Below, piece after piece: positions 33,181 through 46,331 of a DNA stretch of 64,000 nt. The translations under genes and the position numbers were made by a program. Under the pieces are notes generated by a model that searched no databases, was not told the origin of the DNA, and saw nothing but the letters and a program-made list of their open reading frames with translations. Source of the stretch: Nymphaea colorata (Eukaryota; Streptophyta; Magnoliopsida; Nymphaeales; Nymphaeaceae); contig NW_022204507.1 in assembly GCF_008831285.2 (NCBI RefSeq), positions 1-64,000 on the forward strand, written 5' to 3'. Position 1 is the first letter of the stretch. The number at the start of each line of letters is the position of its first letter.

Positions 33181-33483
33181 AAATCGGATGGCTATTGAGT
33201 GCAATGATTATAGTGTATTTTTTGCTATCTAACTTTACATATATGATCTTAAGAATAATCTGATATCAAACATATATTGAGTGAATCATTTTCTAAAATT
33301 TAGTGGAACTGCTCATATATTGAACGGTTTATTTTACATCAAAAATCTGATGATGGAGAAATCTCTATTTCCTTAAAAACAACTTAAACCAAACCATGTT
33401 TCTTATCAAATTAGTTTTTATTAACATGTTAAGATGGTTTTATTTTTATCCATGACGTAACGGTTTGGGGTCTACCAATTTCT

Positions 33484-33486
33484 TTC

Positions 33487-33560
<74 letters not shown>
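33484..33560. repeat. (TC)n(TA)n microsatellite
   Basis: A CT run followed by a TA run, behind the motif GTTTGGGGTCTACCAATT. The counterpart is at about 59293-59352. Confidence 0.95.
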
Positions 33561-33563
<3 letters not shown>

Positions 33564-33899
33564 ACAAGCCTTTGATTTTAAAGGATGGTAATGACTAAGT
33601 TGAAAAAAAGGAAACTAAGCTGTATTTTCTCGAAAGGGAAATACCCTTTAAAAAAAAGGATGTCGATTAAGGAAATTGATTTATTCCCTCCTATGAGTGG
33701 TATTTTTGTCTCTTGAAAATAAAACTTGGTTTTTATTTTTTCAACTTCATCTCAAACATCTCGCCTTCTTAAAATCCATGGCTCACACGATATCCATCTA
33801 ATCAAGTATAAAAGTGTTTGGTAGCTATATCTATAGAAAAATTGAATAGTGATTTTAGCTATCAAGAATCATCTAGTTCACTTGCACAATAGAGAGAAA

Positions 33900-35010
33900 A
33901 CAAGGAGAAAATTTTGATAGGCATATTCGCTATACAGTATTAATGAACACTTTTTTTATAACCAAAGTCACAATTGACTCACCGCGATTGACATATACCT
34001 ATGTTGTTTGAATCGCGATTCAAATATGCCAAACCAATTTGGGTGGGCAATTGCTGTGTGTAACTTAATGCTCATTTTTGTATTAATATTATTTTACAGA
34101 TTTTGAGCTTTTATTTGATATGCTTATTTATTTATCCAAAAAATAAAATTCACATGTTTCAGCTGACCGATTAAGCAGCCTGACCGATTCGATGGGTTAT
34201 CTTTTCTTTTTCCAGTACGAATTCTGAGCACTTAATTGGTAAGTTCGTTGCAGGGCGAATTAAATGTTCCAACCTCAAATTAACTCGTTATGCAGCCACA
34301 TTGCAGAGCCTCTGGCTATGTGGCAGTATCATTAGAAAATGAAGCTCTAACGCTAGTTGGATTATTAATCCCCACAGTTTCCAAAGAATATAAAGAAGCC
34401 TAGTTCTAGTTAAGGAAGAAGAAATTTGTCACTTGTACATGCACAAAGAGAAAACAACCTCTGACTGAACAGTAGTTGGTACTTTGATATTCCAATTCTA
34501 GTGCTGGCAAAGTAAAGATTGTCACAGGGACATGCCATTTAACTTTGGTAGCACAATTCCTAAATAATTGCATGAACAGTTGCTTGGGAACAAGAATATC
34601 AGGAAAATGTTTAGATATTCAAAATTAGAGAACTTCATTTTGATTGGTAAATGAAAAAGAACTCATGTCCATAGCGGCTATTATAAAATAAAAGATTGGA
34701 TTCAATCTGCTAATATTAACTTAGTTGTTTGATCACACGCACTCAAGTATATATGTTGCCCATAGAAACCAATTTTGCAACAACCAGTAGAATTTTGGCG
34801 GATTAAAATTTAATCAATGGCCAACCGATTGGATCAGATAGCAAACTGAGCAGAAGAATTCGGATCAAGTTCCAACTTGGCTGATTTTACTTTGTCCTTT
34901 TTATCATATGGTTCTCATAAAACATGGCGATATCTGGGGCTTTACCCCACAGGAAAAGACCCCTTTGGAAATACACATCTTTTGTGATTCCCAATAGACT
35001 TGTTAATCTG

Positions 35011-35046
<36 letters not shown>

Positions 35047-35254
35047 ATAAATAGTACAATGTTTCATGTAGGCATTTTCATTCCATTGCATGGTTATTTT
35101 GCCATTTATTTTTCAATTTAGTTTTTTTTTTTATCACATGTCAACTGGTCCATCATGTCAAAATCTTTCTAGTTTCAAGCACTAGCTTTTTTTTTTCCCA
35201 CGAGTCAAATTCAGGTGAGCTAACGTTTTATGATTGTAATATGTTTAGGGGACA

Positions 35255-35317
<63 letters not shown>

Positions 35318-36480
35318 CGCAATAAACTTGTCAATGTGCTGATGATGGTATGCCAACTAGATTAATCTCTGCATTGGCAGTGTTTTGTGTTGGAAAACTA
35401 ATTAAGCACCGGGAGACATATTCTGTTCCTGTCGCTTCCAAGCTAGGGACTATGAAATTAATCAGAGTTAATCCTTTGACTGGGAATATCAATATATATG
35501 AAGCTAAGTAATATTTTGAAGCGGTAATCAGAATCAGCATATTCCTGCAAAACTACAAGCTTTTGAAAGCCTGTTGGGTTGTATTGCACATAGTTGGCAA
35601 ACTTGCTGGGCTGACTCAGAAATTGCTTGAGTCAGCTCATATCGCCTACAAATCTGGCTACGAGTTAAGGTATGAGCGAGTTAGAACTTGACTCACCCCT
35701 AACTCGACCCGACTCGACTCAGTTTATAAGTCAACTTGTTGACCCAGTGACTCCGACTTGGTCTTCTACCGATCTGAGTTAGAGTTAGAGTTAGGAATTT
35801 GCAATTATGGTATTACATTTATAAAATAAATGAATAATATTGACAAAGTCAAAGAAATACGTTAATTAAACAAAGGGAAATAGTAAGGTCGCGCCAATGA
35901 CGGCTTCAACCAATGGGTCGAGTCAAATCACATGGTTCAATGTCGATTACGCTACTCATGGCCTACCAACCAATGGACACAGGCTTTTTCTTCCACCACT
36001 TTCTTTTTCAAGGTTTCTGCTTGCATGTTTTTTTCCTTGTCAATGATCTTTATTGGTGTAAAAAATGGGAACCATCAGTCACAAGTTTACTGATCTGATT
36101 GATGATGTCGAAGTAGCACGCCAATGATATTTTTTGCTGAAGTAATTTGCACACGTCAGTGAAGAGGATAATGATTCTCGAGAAAGAATGAGCAAAAAAA
36201 ATAGCATCATTTTGTATACCCGTGATTTAATAGTATTCCAGATCTTCAAGACTTGAAAACTGTAGAAATATGACTAGACTCTTTCCCCTCTGATCTTAAA
36301 TCCTATTTTTTCTCAATGCAAAGTACTAAAACAAAAGCATGCTTCATAAGATCTATATCAAATAATTCATAGATTGTAAATATGGTAAGTAATTAAGATG
36401 GTGTGTAATACTTTGAGAAACTAAGTCAACCTCCCCAGACTTTCACTGGCATTTGCTTGTGGAAAACATGTCAACAACAG
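33900..36480. other. Older, diverged copy of the unit spacer; no gene seen
   Basis: Patches match 9.75-11.15 kb but with many more differences than between units B1-B3, for example around 34.0, 34.17, 34.6 and 35.4-35.55 kb. About 34.68-34.87 kb matches 27.87-28.07 kb closely. TA runs lie at 35011-35040 and 35253-35315. This looks like the remains of an earlier unit. Confidence 0.5.
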
Positions 36481-36493
36481 TTTCCTTTCATGT

Positions 36494-36653
36494 GTTTGGA
36501 AACAGTAGCACATTGTTATTGCTTCATGAATTTGTCCCAAAAAAATTGGTCAAATTCATGAAACTTTATAACTACTGTTCTATAAACCATCCTCATTTTT
36601 TTGAGTCACATTCATGAGATAATAACAATATATTACTGATGCCAAATGACCCC
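36494..36653. mobile_element. MITE-like insertion, about 160 bp
   Basis: The insertion is flanked by TTCATGT on both sides (36487-36493 and 36654-36660), and the empty site is preserved in the related sequence near 37.69 kb. The ends are imperfect inverted repeats of about 40 bp (TTTGGAAACAGTAGCACATT against TTTGGCATCAGTAATATATT). No coding. The family is not assigned; with one mismatch the duplication could be 8 bp, which would suit hAT. Confidence 0.7.
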
Positions 36654-36660
36654 TTCATGT

Positions 36661-37556
36661 CGCTAAAGAATATGGGTCATGTATCTCCTCTTTCAGCATG
36701 CTGATTTTTTATTTTGCCAGATTTCTAGGTGTGCGCTCAAGGCTATTAAGCTGTGGGCTAGGTTTTTAGAGTTAGCATGAGTGAGTGATTGACTAACCAT
36801 CCCTTGTCTCAATAATTGACCTAAAATGTTGAAGTTCAAAGTGAATGCATAATATACCAAAATTGATATGAAACAAAGACTTCATGTTGCTGTCATTTTT
36901 TAAGTCTCGGTTGCAGTTTTTATCGAAAAAGGAAAAGATTTGCGACGATGCAGGGCGACTCCTTCTATATCGGCTGATTAAAATAGAATTAATGGCAAAC
37001 TGATTGGATCTCAGGGCAATCTTGAGCTGAAGATTTCGGATCAAGTTTCAACTAATTGGCCGATTCTACTTGGTCATTTTCGTCACATCGTTCTCAAAAC
37101 ATGCCGATATATGGGGCTTTTTCCAATGTGAGTGGTCGACCACAGGCTTCTCTTCCACTTCCTTTCTCAAGGTTTCTGCATGCATGTTTCCAATTTCCAA
37201 TGTTTCCAACTAGTCCTGCAAGAAAAACACGATCTTCGTTGGTGCCAAACATCATCAGTTTAAAAAAAAACATCAGTCACATTCTATATGTCAGAGAAGG
37301 GCATGCCAGTGATGTTTGCACACATGAGTGAAGATGAAAATGACTCTTGCAAAGGAATGAGATGAAAACAGCATCATTTAGTATGGAATTCATACATAAT
37401 CTAGTATTTGAGATCTTCAAGATTAGAAATCCAAGGACTTTCCCACCCTCTTCACTCTGATCTTAAATCCAATCTTTTGTCAATGCAAAAAAGTAAAATA
37501 AGGATGTTTTTACCACATCAGGAAAAGCATGCCACATAAGGTCTACGTCAGATAAT
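36661..37556. other. Tandemly related DNA, no gene seen
   Basis: Short stretches repeat sequence from 35.9-36.1 kb and 34.8-34.95 kb (for example around 37.02-37.11 and 37.13-37.20 kb). This indicates a small, old tandem duplication just left of block A'. Confidence 0.45.
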
Positions 37557-39162
37557 TCATAGATTTTTAATGGGAGGCTATCAAACATCCCCACAATGAA
37601 GCTTGATTGATAGTGTCTGTAATACTTTGAGAAACTAAGGCTAACTCCCTGGAGTTTCACTGACATTTTCTCATGGAAAACATGTCCACTGACAGTTCCC
37701 TTCTCGTCGTTAAAGAATATGGGTTATGTATTTCCTCGTTCGGCATGCTGATTTTGATTTGGTCAGATTTCTAAGTATGCTTCTGGCTATTAAACAGTGG
37801 GCTAGGTTTTCAGAATTGGCAAGAGTGGGTTATTGACTAACCATCCGTTTTCTAGATTACTGACTTTGAGTTGAAGTTCAAGTGAGTGCATAGTATCGCA
37901 AAATTGAGATGAAACACAAACTTCATGTTGGTGGCATTTTCTACCAAGTTACCATTTCAAGGCATTGCTAACTCTAGCAAAGACCTGTCTATTCCAGAGG
38001 ATAAATGGAAGGTTTCAAGAGTCTTCTAATCCATATCAAGACTACTTCCTCAATGCAGATAGACATACCTCCAGTCTAATCCCGTTCTAATGCCTAGTTT
38101 TTAGGCCCTCCTCTACGTGACCATTTTTAATTTCATAAGGTGTCATTTGATGGCTCTGGGATTATCAATATTTTAGAATTTTAATTTCAGAATATTAATT
38201 CTAGAACCCAGTGGAAGAGGAACCGTATTTCCTATTCCAAGTTCAAGTAGTGTTTGATGGAAGATGACTTTAATGCTTATGTTTGATCGACACAAGCAAA
38301 AGAATTTGCGACAGTTGAAATATTTTAACAACCAATATTTCGAAAATTTCTAAAAGGATATGAAGCAATAATCATAAAAACTTTTTTATAGAAGAATCTG
38401 GTCGTTTTGAAAATCTTTGAGAATTTCAGGGGCCAACATAAGATGTTTGACACATAATTGGCAAATCCAGTGATCTGACTCGGGACTCATTCGAGTCGGG
38501 TCGGGATCATTCATTTACTGGGCCACAGGTTAGGACCCAAGTGATACACACCAAGACTCGCTCTTGGCAGAGAATTGGCAGACCCGGTGGTTCGTTAACT
38601 TGGTTGTGAATTGTCTAAGTCTGACATGATATGAGTCTTTGTGATACAAATAAAACTACTGATAAAAAATTATTTTCACCTGGTTTTTCTTTTCTGAAAC
38701 CAGTATAGAAAATTGTCGCATAGTGAGCAAAAAATTGTTGTTGCCACCTGCATTATATTAGTGCCTTGTGTAGGGGCATGATTTCACGATTTGCAAGTGA
38801 TAGATGACGGGCTATGGGCAATGACTGCTCGGCATCACACTCAGCCATGTGTCTTTGTCCTTGTGTCTCTCTCTTTCCTGGGCTGTCCCTCTCTCTCTCA
38901 TAGATAGTCAGTTGGCCTCCCTTAGGCTGTGGCTGACAGACTGTCAACTACAATGATGCTGACAACCCCCAAGAGGTTAGGGGTCTCTAGAAATCTCCCT
39001 CTCTCTCCCACTTCCCCCTTTTTTACAATGGATGCTAAACGGCTGGTTGCATGTTGATGCGAGTCTGATTTTTGGTACCCAAGCTGACCGAGTCAACCCA
39101 CTGACTCACTGACTTGGTTAACTATCGATTCAAGTCTGACCCAAGTTTGGCAACTATGACTT

Positions 39163-39622
39163 TGTTGGAGTTTTTGTAGTGGAATGGCGCCTTCGATCCC
39201 TTCTATTTTTCCTGAGCAAGTTTGCCAACAGAGTCTCCAGGATGAGCGCATGAACAGTAGAAGCACCAAAAACAGCAGGTAGCAGCAGCAATTGAAACAA
39301 GAGAACAAAGAGAGAGAGATTGAAACAAAAAGAATATACAAGTTTGCTTCTATGAGTCACAAAAACAGGGTAATCTTCCGATTCAACCCTAATTTTGAGT
39401 ATTGCTGGGCTTATATAACCAGTCTCATAGGTTTTCTCATACATGCTCACTGTGCAGTTAGGGTTATGAGAGATTTGATGAACGGATAATGTAAAACCGA
39501 AATTTGTTTAGAATGAAAATCCTCAGTTTGAAAACCTTTTTGCAAAGTTTATCTTGTAACTGTGAGTGGGCCCCCTCACAATTATGGGAGGAAGGGATAT
39601 GGCTCATGGCCATTGTCCAACA
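39163..39622 (-). mobile_element. Solo LTR, duplicated copy, 460 bp
   Basis: This is the same element as 1570-2025, with the same TGTTGG/CCAACA ends and the same flanking GACTT on each side (39158-39162 and 39623-39627). The shared target site shows that insertion and LTR recombination came before the segmental duplication. Confidence 0.8.
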
Positions 39623-40344
39623 GACTTGATAAAATATTTGCATCTTTAAAAATTTGAAAGAAGAGTACATCTAATGCAATGCAAACAAAAGAGAAATTCA
39701 AGAAGGACAAGGCAACTATTCTTCTGTCAATCAATCATACATGCACCTAAAACTAGTGAGTGCAATTGATCATTTGTCTCTTTCATCGTCATTAACATTC
39801 TTTACTTTGTTGCTGCACAGTCTCGCACACTCATCAACTTCTTATGCTCTCTCACACTCAATGATTCATGAATAGTTACTTTGGCTAAAGGGAAGTGCTA
39901 ACATGCTGCTCCACAGCTAGTTGTACAAATGGATGCTATTCTTTGATTAAAATAAGGACCCAAAGGATTTGTTCTTGTGGTGGTTTCCCTTTTTATAGCC
40001 TGTGCTGACTTTTGCATGGTCAATTTTAATTTACTTAATTTATCGGTTAAACCCCATTTCATGATCAAATATGGAAAATTTTATAAAATGAAAAGTTTGG
40101 ACTGTCAAGTCATTATTTCCAAACAATGGATGATCAAATGCAATATCTAGAGAATGAAAACGTCATAAGTGGATACCCTCGAATCCATTTATCATCTATT
40201 TTTAACTGGTTCTACTTATAATGTAAATTACATAGAACAACTAATAGTTTAGGGGTGGAGCCAGGAGAGACTATGTGAAGTTTTCAACGTTTATCATGGT
40301 TTAACATGCTTGAGGTGGATCACCGAGTTTGCCAACCATGCTCA

Positions 40345-40537
40345 AAAATGCAAGGAAAGATACTAAAAAAGACGTTTGAGACTGTGTTTGCATCAACTAT
40401 GAACAATTTTGTTCCACAATGTTCCCAATTTTGGGAACATTGAAGAACGTATTTGGGAACATTGTGGAATGGAATTGTTCAACGTTGATGCAAACATGGT
40501 CTCACATGTCATCTCAAGTATCTTTCCATGCATTTCT
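40345..40537. mobile_element. Foldback MITE-like element, duplicated copy
   Basis: This is the counterpart of 2731-2919 at the equivalent position, with the same inverted arms. Base changes in the two arms are independent of those in the first copy. Confidence 0.7.
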
Positions 40538-40642
40538 TGGTCAGTTAAATATCAAGGGTAGCTGGGTGTGTGCTTTTCGCTTTGAAATACATTGGATTGG
40601 AGAGCATCTGTGATATCAGTGAAGGATATACTGATTGTTCTT

Positions 40643-41015
40643 TGTTGGAACTTTGTGGTTCTACCCAAGATCTCAACACAAACGTCAACATGCTACTTTG
40701 AACCAGCAACAAACAACACAACGACGCATCAGCGCGGAGATAAAGAGAGATATAAAATAGGAAAAGAAACGGTATGATTGAAGGATTTTACAAGTTTGCT
40801 TCAAGGAGCCACCTGAGCCAATACATAGGCCACCTTATCATAAAGTGAATGTTGGGCGTTATATCTGGCTTCCTTGAATTCCTTGTATGCCCAACTAGGC
40901 ATTTATAAGGCTAATACGTAATAATCTTTTCAGATGTTGGTGTAACATGTAAGAGGTTGTAACCGACCTCATAGTGGATGAGATCATGAGTCTAGTTCAT
41001 GGCCACAACCCAACA
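40643..41015 (-). mobile_element. LTR with adjoining polypurine tract, duplicated copy
   Basis: This is the same 373-bp element as 3028-3400, with the same ends and the same purine-rich flank (41016 onward). It belongs to the large duplication. Confidence 0.6.
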
Positions 41016-43554
41016 TCTCTCACTTGGTCATAAGATTGCAACCTGGATTCTCTTTTGCTTTCTAGTTTTGCACACAATAAAAAATGCAACAAACAATAGT
41101 CTAACTCAAGGGTACATTCACTTTTGGTTGTCCTTCAACAAGAGAGCCATTCTTACGCAAAATAACTCTTTTACCAGGCGGAGTTCCAAATATGTAATCA
41201 TATAAGAGCAATATTCAAGTAGGCTCCCACTTTCCAAACATTCACACAATTATATAATTAGATTGGCAACATACCCAATGGTTATTATGACTTTAAAACA
41301 TTGATCTCAAAGACTGTTTTAAATTGTATGGGGATTTTCATTTTGTAATATCTTTATTAATAAACCCTTGTATAAAAGATTTAACTCACGTATGAAGACA
41401 ATTTTCGTATACAACTGCTAATATACATGTTATCACGTGCGAATTTATCACTTATTGACTTCCAGTTAGATTTACCATTTATTTTGTCAAGGTCAACATG
41501 TAGATCCACTAACAAATGCATACAATAACAATTCAAACATAGCCAAGGAAATCTAGACATTTGTAACTTATTATCATATGAAAAATAGAGGAATCAAACT
41601 TATTTGGTTATTTTCCTAACTAATCCAAAAATTGATCCATAAGATGATTATTGAATTCACTAATAAACTTTAGTTGGTTCATTACTAAACTAATCTACAG
41701 TCGGTTCATTATCAGATTGTTTATCCAAGTATTCAATAGATCAAACTTGATAATCAATAGGACAAATATATTTCCCATCTTCAGTCAATTTCTACTTATG
41801 CATAAAAACATCGTAGACTCTTTTTTGGATCATTGGGTACCGACTACATTTGCATGTACAAACATATTACTCAATTTCTAGATCTGCATTTTGACATGTA
41901 GTATATATCTCTAAAGACATCGATATGGATCTAAATTAGTGTGGATATCATTATATTCAAGAGTGTTATCTTACACCTCATGGCAAATAGTGAAATCAAA
42001 TTCAATCTCAAAGAGGACCTTATTTAGTAGCATATTAGCATAATTGGTTCCACAAGTAAACAAATATTGTAATATGTTTGGATCTAATATAAACAAGATA
42101 TGGTTGTTTAACAATATATCTAGTACACATATTCAAATATGATTCAAAGCAATATATAAGGTGCATTTAAAGAAATAAATAGATCCAATCACTAATGCTA
42201 TATGAATATAAAGATTCAGATTATAGTAGCATGGATCCAAACACAACAATATCCCTGATATCACTAATATAAATTTAAAATATAAAAGATTGAAATTGAA
42301 ATATTGTACAATATGATTCAACAACCATACTTGGGTCCAAATAAGAGTCCAATTCTTAAGCAAGGGTAGAGAAATTTTTTTTCTATTCCTTTGAGATTAT
42401 GCAGATTTGGATCTACACTAATCTATCTCATTTATGGACGGCCATAAGTTCAGCACCTGTGATCAAATTTCAGCTGAAACATTTGGACCAATCTTATAAT
42501 TAAACTGTTGTCCTGACCTCAATGGCCAAGGAAATTATTGGTTGGGCCTCTCTGAGGAAAAGCTAACAGTCGTCTCGCAACGTGGAAGAATAGAAACCTG
42601 TCCTACATAGGTAAGTTATGCCTTTTGAAGTATATCATCTGCGACTGCATTATCAACTTTTGAGCATCAAGGAATCCAACTTAGCTTTTGGAAGATATTT
42701 AGAGACTTATACTGGCTTATTAGATTTTATAAGGGGACTATATATATATATATAGAAGTATTCATTTCATATTAGTAAACCATATTATAAAATGGAAAAG
42801 AACATGCTTAAATTTTGTAGTACTTTGCATTCCTGATTTCCACTTTATTTCATTAAAAATTACTAAAATATGCACAAATTTTCTCAGCTTCAGAAGCTAG
42901 CATTTTCTCTTGATTTCAAATAAATAATTATCTTACACCACCGTCAAATGTTTAGACATTATATATATACGCACACATCCTTGGTGCAACAAAATGTCCA
43001 TAATTTGAAATTTCATTTTGTCCTGAATACATGCCGCTACAGACTGTGGGAACTTTTAAATAACAACTTTAATAAAATTTCACTAACCAAATCTCAATGA
43101 TAAAATCAAAATAGTTCAGAAACTGAACTTAACCAAGTAACAACCACTATTGGTTAAAGAAATCCTTACAACAACAAAGGAACTACAATAAAAAAAAAAC
43201 TCACTAAAGAAGGTCACCCAGTGATCTTTTCATAAAAAGCTCCAACACACGCATGCACCACTCCACACTTGCACACCAAAGATACACGACAATAGGGGTT
43301 GCCGGGTGGCTCAGGTCGAAGCCCTTATTTTTATAGGCACGGACGATTGGGTGGTGGGGATTTTCCACCACATTTTATTGATTTTCTATTACTATTACTT
43401 TTGGTCTCCCACTGCATAAAAGACAATCCCAGCGCTCTAGAGTCGATGATGAAACGCTACTACACACTTGCACTCTTACCTGCAGCACGACTGGTGGGAG
43501 GTGCCACACCCGCACTGCTACACAACTTATGACACCCATACCAGCATCATCCAC

Positions 43555-43835
43555 ACCCACACTCCTACACACACAACTGCTAGACGGTGGTGCACTCCCA
43601 CCCGTACCCACACCATCCCTAATGCTCCAAACTTGTTTGACCGCTAGACTGACGACTGCTAGACTGTGCGGCACTCCCATTCCTACCCGCACTATTCGCA
43701 TTGTAATGCATCCAATTTGTTACACTACTGCTAGACGGTGCCGCACTCCCACCCATACCCACACTATCCGCACTGTAATGCATCCATCTTGTTACACGAC
43801 TGCAAGACGGTGCCGCACTCCCACTGGTGCGCATT
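43555..43835 (-). repeat. About 72-bp coding minisatellite, contracted array
   Basis: This is the same repeat as 5935-6373 but about two units shorter. The outermost units match those of the sister array, so the difference lies inside the array, as expected for slippage or unequal exchange after the duplication. Confidence 0.8.
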
Positions 43836-44015
43836 GAACTACTTTGATGACTGCTGCTGGAACCTCCCTGCAATGGATAATACGAAATATGAAATTCCAA
43901 TACATTTGGAAGTAGAAGTGCAATTAAGGAAAACAAGCCCTAAGTTTTACACACATCATGCCCATGGCATCGCGTTCTTATCGTAACCTCACCAGCATGC
44001 CTTACCGCTCCTCCG
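43619..44015 (-). CDS. Gene Z, copy Z0': unknown gene with a repeat exon
   Basis: I do not recognise this gene. Exon 43955-44015 (61 bases) follows AACAG and ends at GTGTGT. Exon 43619-43867 follows TTGCAG, is in phase 0 and runs 82 codons to TAG. It starts with a Ser/Gly-rich stretch (GGSSSSHQSSS) and continues into about three 24-residue repeats with core GSAAPSCSRVT. The intron between them is 87 bp with GT-AG ends. Unlike its sister Z0 it keeps the acceptor and has no early stop. It is a 3' part only: no start codon or upstream exon could be assigned, and no signal peptide is visible in these exons. Function unknown. Confidence 0.45.
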
Positions 44016-45372
44016 CTGTTAAAAAAAAAAACGCTAACCAAGTATGTCAAGTCAATAAGTTGTGAGGAAACATGTGAACAGTATGCAGAAAATCTCGTCG
44101 ATACTCATTTTTTAGGCCCATATAGTAATCCAACCCGCCTCTTGTGAAATACTCATGCTCAACCTGAATTGTTTGGCTTCTCAACAACCAAGCGAGGATC
44201 AAGCTAAATGCAGTTATTTGAGGTGATTTTTTTTTCTCTTTGCAGTTGCTTACAAAATTTAATACAAATTGACGCTAACTTTTTAAGCGTGGCTAGCGTT
44301 CTCCTCGATTTAGTTCTTCACACTATATTGAGAAATCTACAATAATATTTCTGCTATTCGTCTTCGCAGTAGGCCTATGATAAAGTGAAATATGCGCATG
44401 ATATGTGCTCTGTTTAAAACCTCAGGTCTGGGTAATCAAGTGGCATTGTTAGTTCATCTTCCCCATTGCTAAGAACCCCATCCAGAGGAACCATACATGA
44501 TGTAGGAAAAGCAGAAATTATTACAATTTTGAAGCAGGAGAGGTGCATTGGAAGAATTCAGATTAATGATGCTTACGTGCCACGAGGAAGTTGAGAGAAC
44601 GGCGTTTGCGTCCTCCTGTTCTGGACTGAAACATCTAACGATGTGGACCCTTCAACAGGGACGATGTCCTCCAACCTCTCTCTATATCTTGGTCTGTTTG
44701 AATCTGAATCCACAGGCTCGAAAACGTCAGGAAAATTGGGCGTTTATACACATATCAGATGGTTAATCAAACTCCATATGCAATAGCTAAATAGGGATTT
44801 AACTTGCTCGTTTGGCTGCCGGGTCAGCCTAAAAACTACACCCTAACATGGTGCAGTGGGCAGGTAGAAAAGAATATGAGTCTATTTTCAAAACATGGAT
44901 TGGTTTTGGAATTTTCAAATTTCATTTCTTTTTTCTTTTTTTGCTGAACTACCTAAACTATAAACTTCTGCAACGAGTGCAAAACATTCGACTTCCAATG
45001 TATGTATGCTCTATTTGTAATTAATTTGATAGATAAAAAATGAAATTAAACTGATTAATTTACAAAACCAATGATCACAAGGTTTTGATATCTAAGCTAA
45101 TCTTTCTTCTTCCTGTTTATGTGGCTAAGGCCTTTTTCTTCCTTTCTTGGATGACAGGTGTTTTATTCGTAGAGAAATATGATCAGATCTAAAAAATGGT
45201 CTGTAAATATCCTGAAATTCTTTCATATTACTACAACAGCGGACATATTTTCTTATAGCTGTCCTTTCCAAGTCATGACATGATTATTTTGTTTATGCTA
45301 GTTGGATTTCTAGTTGTTTCTAATTTTTCCAAGGCCGAAAGCAGCCATTTATATGTAGCATTAACCTAAATG

Positions 45373-45518
45373 TCCATTTGACTAAAGAAACAGCTTGTAA
45401 TTGTTCTATGAATATGCCCTTAAATATCTCTAGACAGACTCATGGAACATTCTAATAAATGTGTTTCATGAACCTGTTAATAGAATAGTTTACAAATTGT
45501 TTTCATTGCCAAACAGCC
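45373..45518. mobile_element. Small MITE-like element, duplicated copy
   Basis: This is the counterpart of 7913-8060. A third, truncated copy lies at 20811-20867, where its left half has been replaced by gene X exon 3. Confidence 0.5.
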
Positions 45519-45742
45519 CGATCCAATGAGTCACATATTTTTCATGTCTAGTTTTAGCTGATTTAGATACCGAAGAATCAAGTACCCCTTTTTTGCATGG
45601 CGAATTAAGTTGACTCTTAAATTGTTTATAGCCTAAAGGTAGAGGATAAAGGTGAAATCACCCAAGCAGGCTGGGGTGGAATAGGAGAAGAGTAGAGGGT
45701 TGTTGTTGAGTTTTCTTGAGCCCGGCCTAATGGGGTCCGAAT

Positions 45743-45921
45743 CAGTGGCAGAGCCAGAATTTTTTAGCCGTGGGGCACTTGAATTGGTGACATAAATTTG
45801 GTGTGGGTACTGCATATAGCTTTAGTATTATAGCAATGTAATGTAGAGACATTACAAAGCATTTTTTGATGAGCTGGTGTGAGCAGTAGCCCACCCTAGC
45901 CAGCAAGTAACTCCACTACTG
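45743..45921. mobile_element. hAT-type MITE, 179 bp, duplicated copy
   Basis: This is the same insertion as 21092-21272, with the same flanks (GTCCGAAT at 45735-45742 and GTCTGAAT at 45922-45929), so it came before the duplication of the unit. The left end reads CAGTGGCAGAG. Confidence 0.85.
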
Positions 45922-46019
45922 GTCTGAATTGGTTGTACATTGGAGTTGATTTTGCTGTACGTACTTGGAGCTCGATCAGCTCAAAATTGGGTGCAAGTAA
46001 CTTTAAATCCTATATTTAT

Positions 46020-46331
46020 TGTAAAATGGCTCAGAATTTCATTCTGATCAAATCTAGACTTAGGTTTAAAACTATCTAAGACACCTGAATCCAGTTAATG
46101 ACTAGATCTTATTTTCTCTCACACACCAGTTTAAACAAAGATAAAACCTTGTGCTTGACCTGCGACAGTGAGGGGCTTGGTTGGTGACTGGTCTGGGCAA
46201 CTTCAAGAAATCGATCCTTGGGCCCAAATAAACCTCGGTGTTGCTCAATCCATTTACTTAATTAAGGTGGTCAGCGACGATGGGGGCTTTGTTACAGACC
46301 CAAGATGGTTGACTATTTAACTATGAAGCTT
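46020..46331. other. Sequence absent from unit B2, no gene seen
   Basis: These roughly 310 bp precede the inverted-repeat element in unit B3 only. No coding frame or repeat was recognised. They may be part of a larger element or DNA deleted from unit B2. Confidence 0.4.

Larger units (their letters stand above)
29950..33645. repeat. Block C, copy 1
   Basis: This block is matched by 56175-59434. It contains the intact gene X copy, its promoter, about 900 bp of featureless AT-rich DNA and two microsatellite clusters bounded by a shared motif. Gene X here belongs to a different subfamily from the copies in units B1-B3. Confidence 0.85.
37557..45790. repeat. Segmental duplication block A' (second copy)
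   Basis: This is the counterpart of bases 1-8335 and starts at the position equivalent to window base 1, so the duplication probably extends left of the window. It keeps the full hAT-type element that is truncated in the first copy. A diverged partial copy of its first bases lies just upstream near 36.36-36.48 kb, showing that smaller tandem duplication happened here too. Confidence 0.9.

Noticed and set aside
32752-33198. 148-codon frame rich in Tyr and Ile
   Set aside because: A translation of TA/TG microsatellite DNA. The length changes strongly in the other copy.
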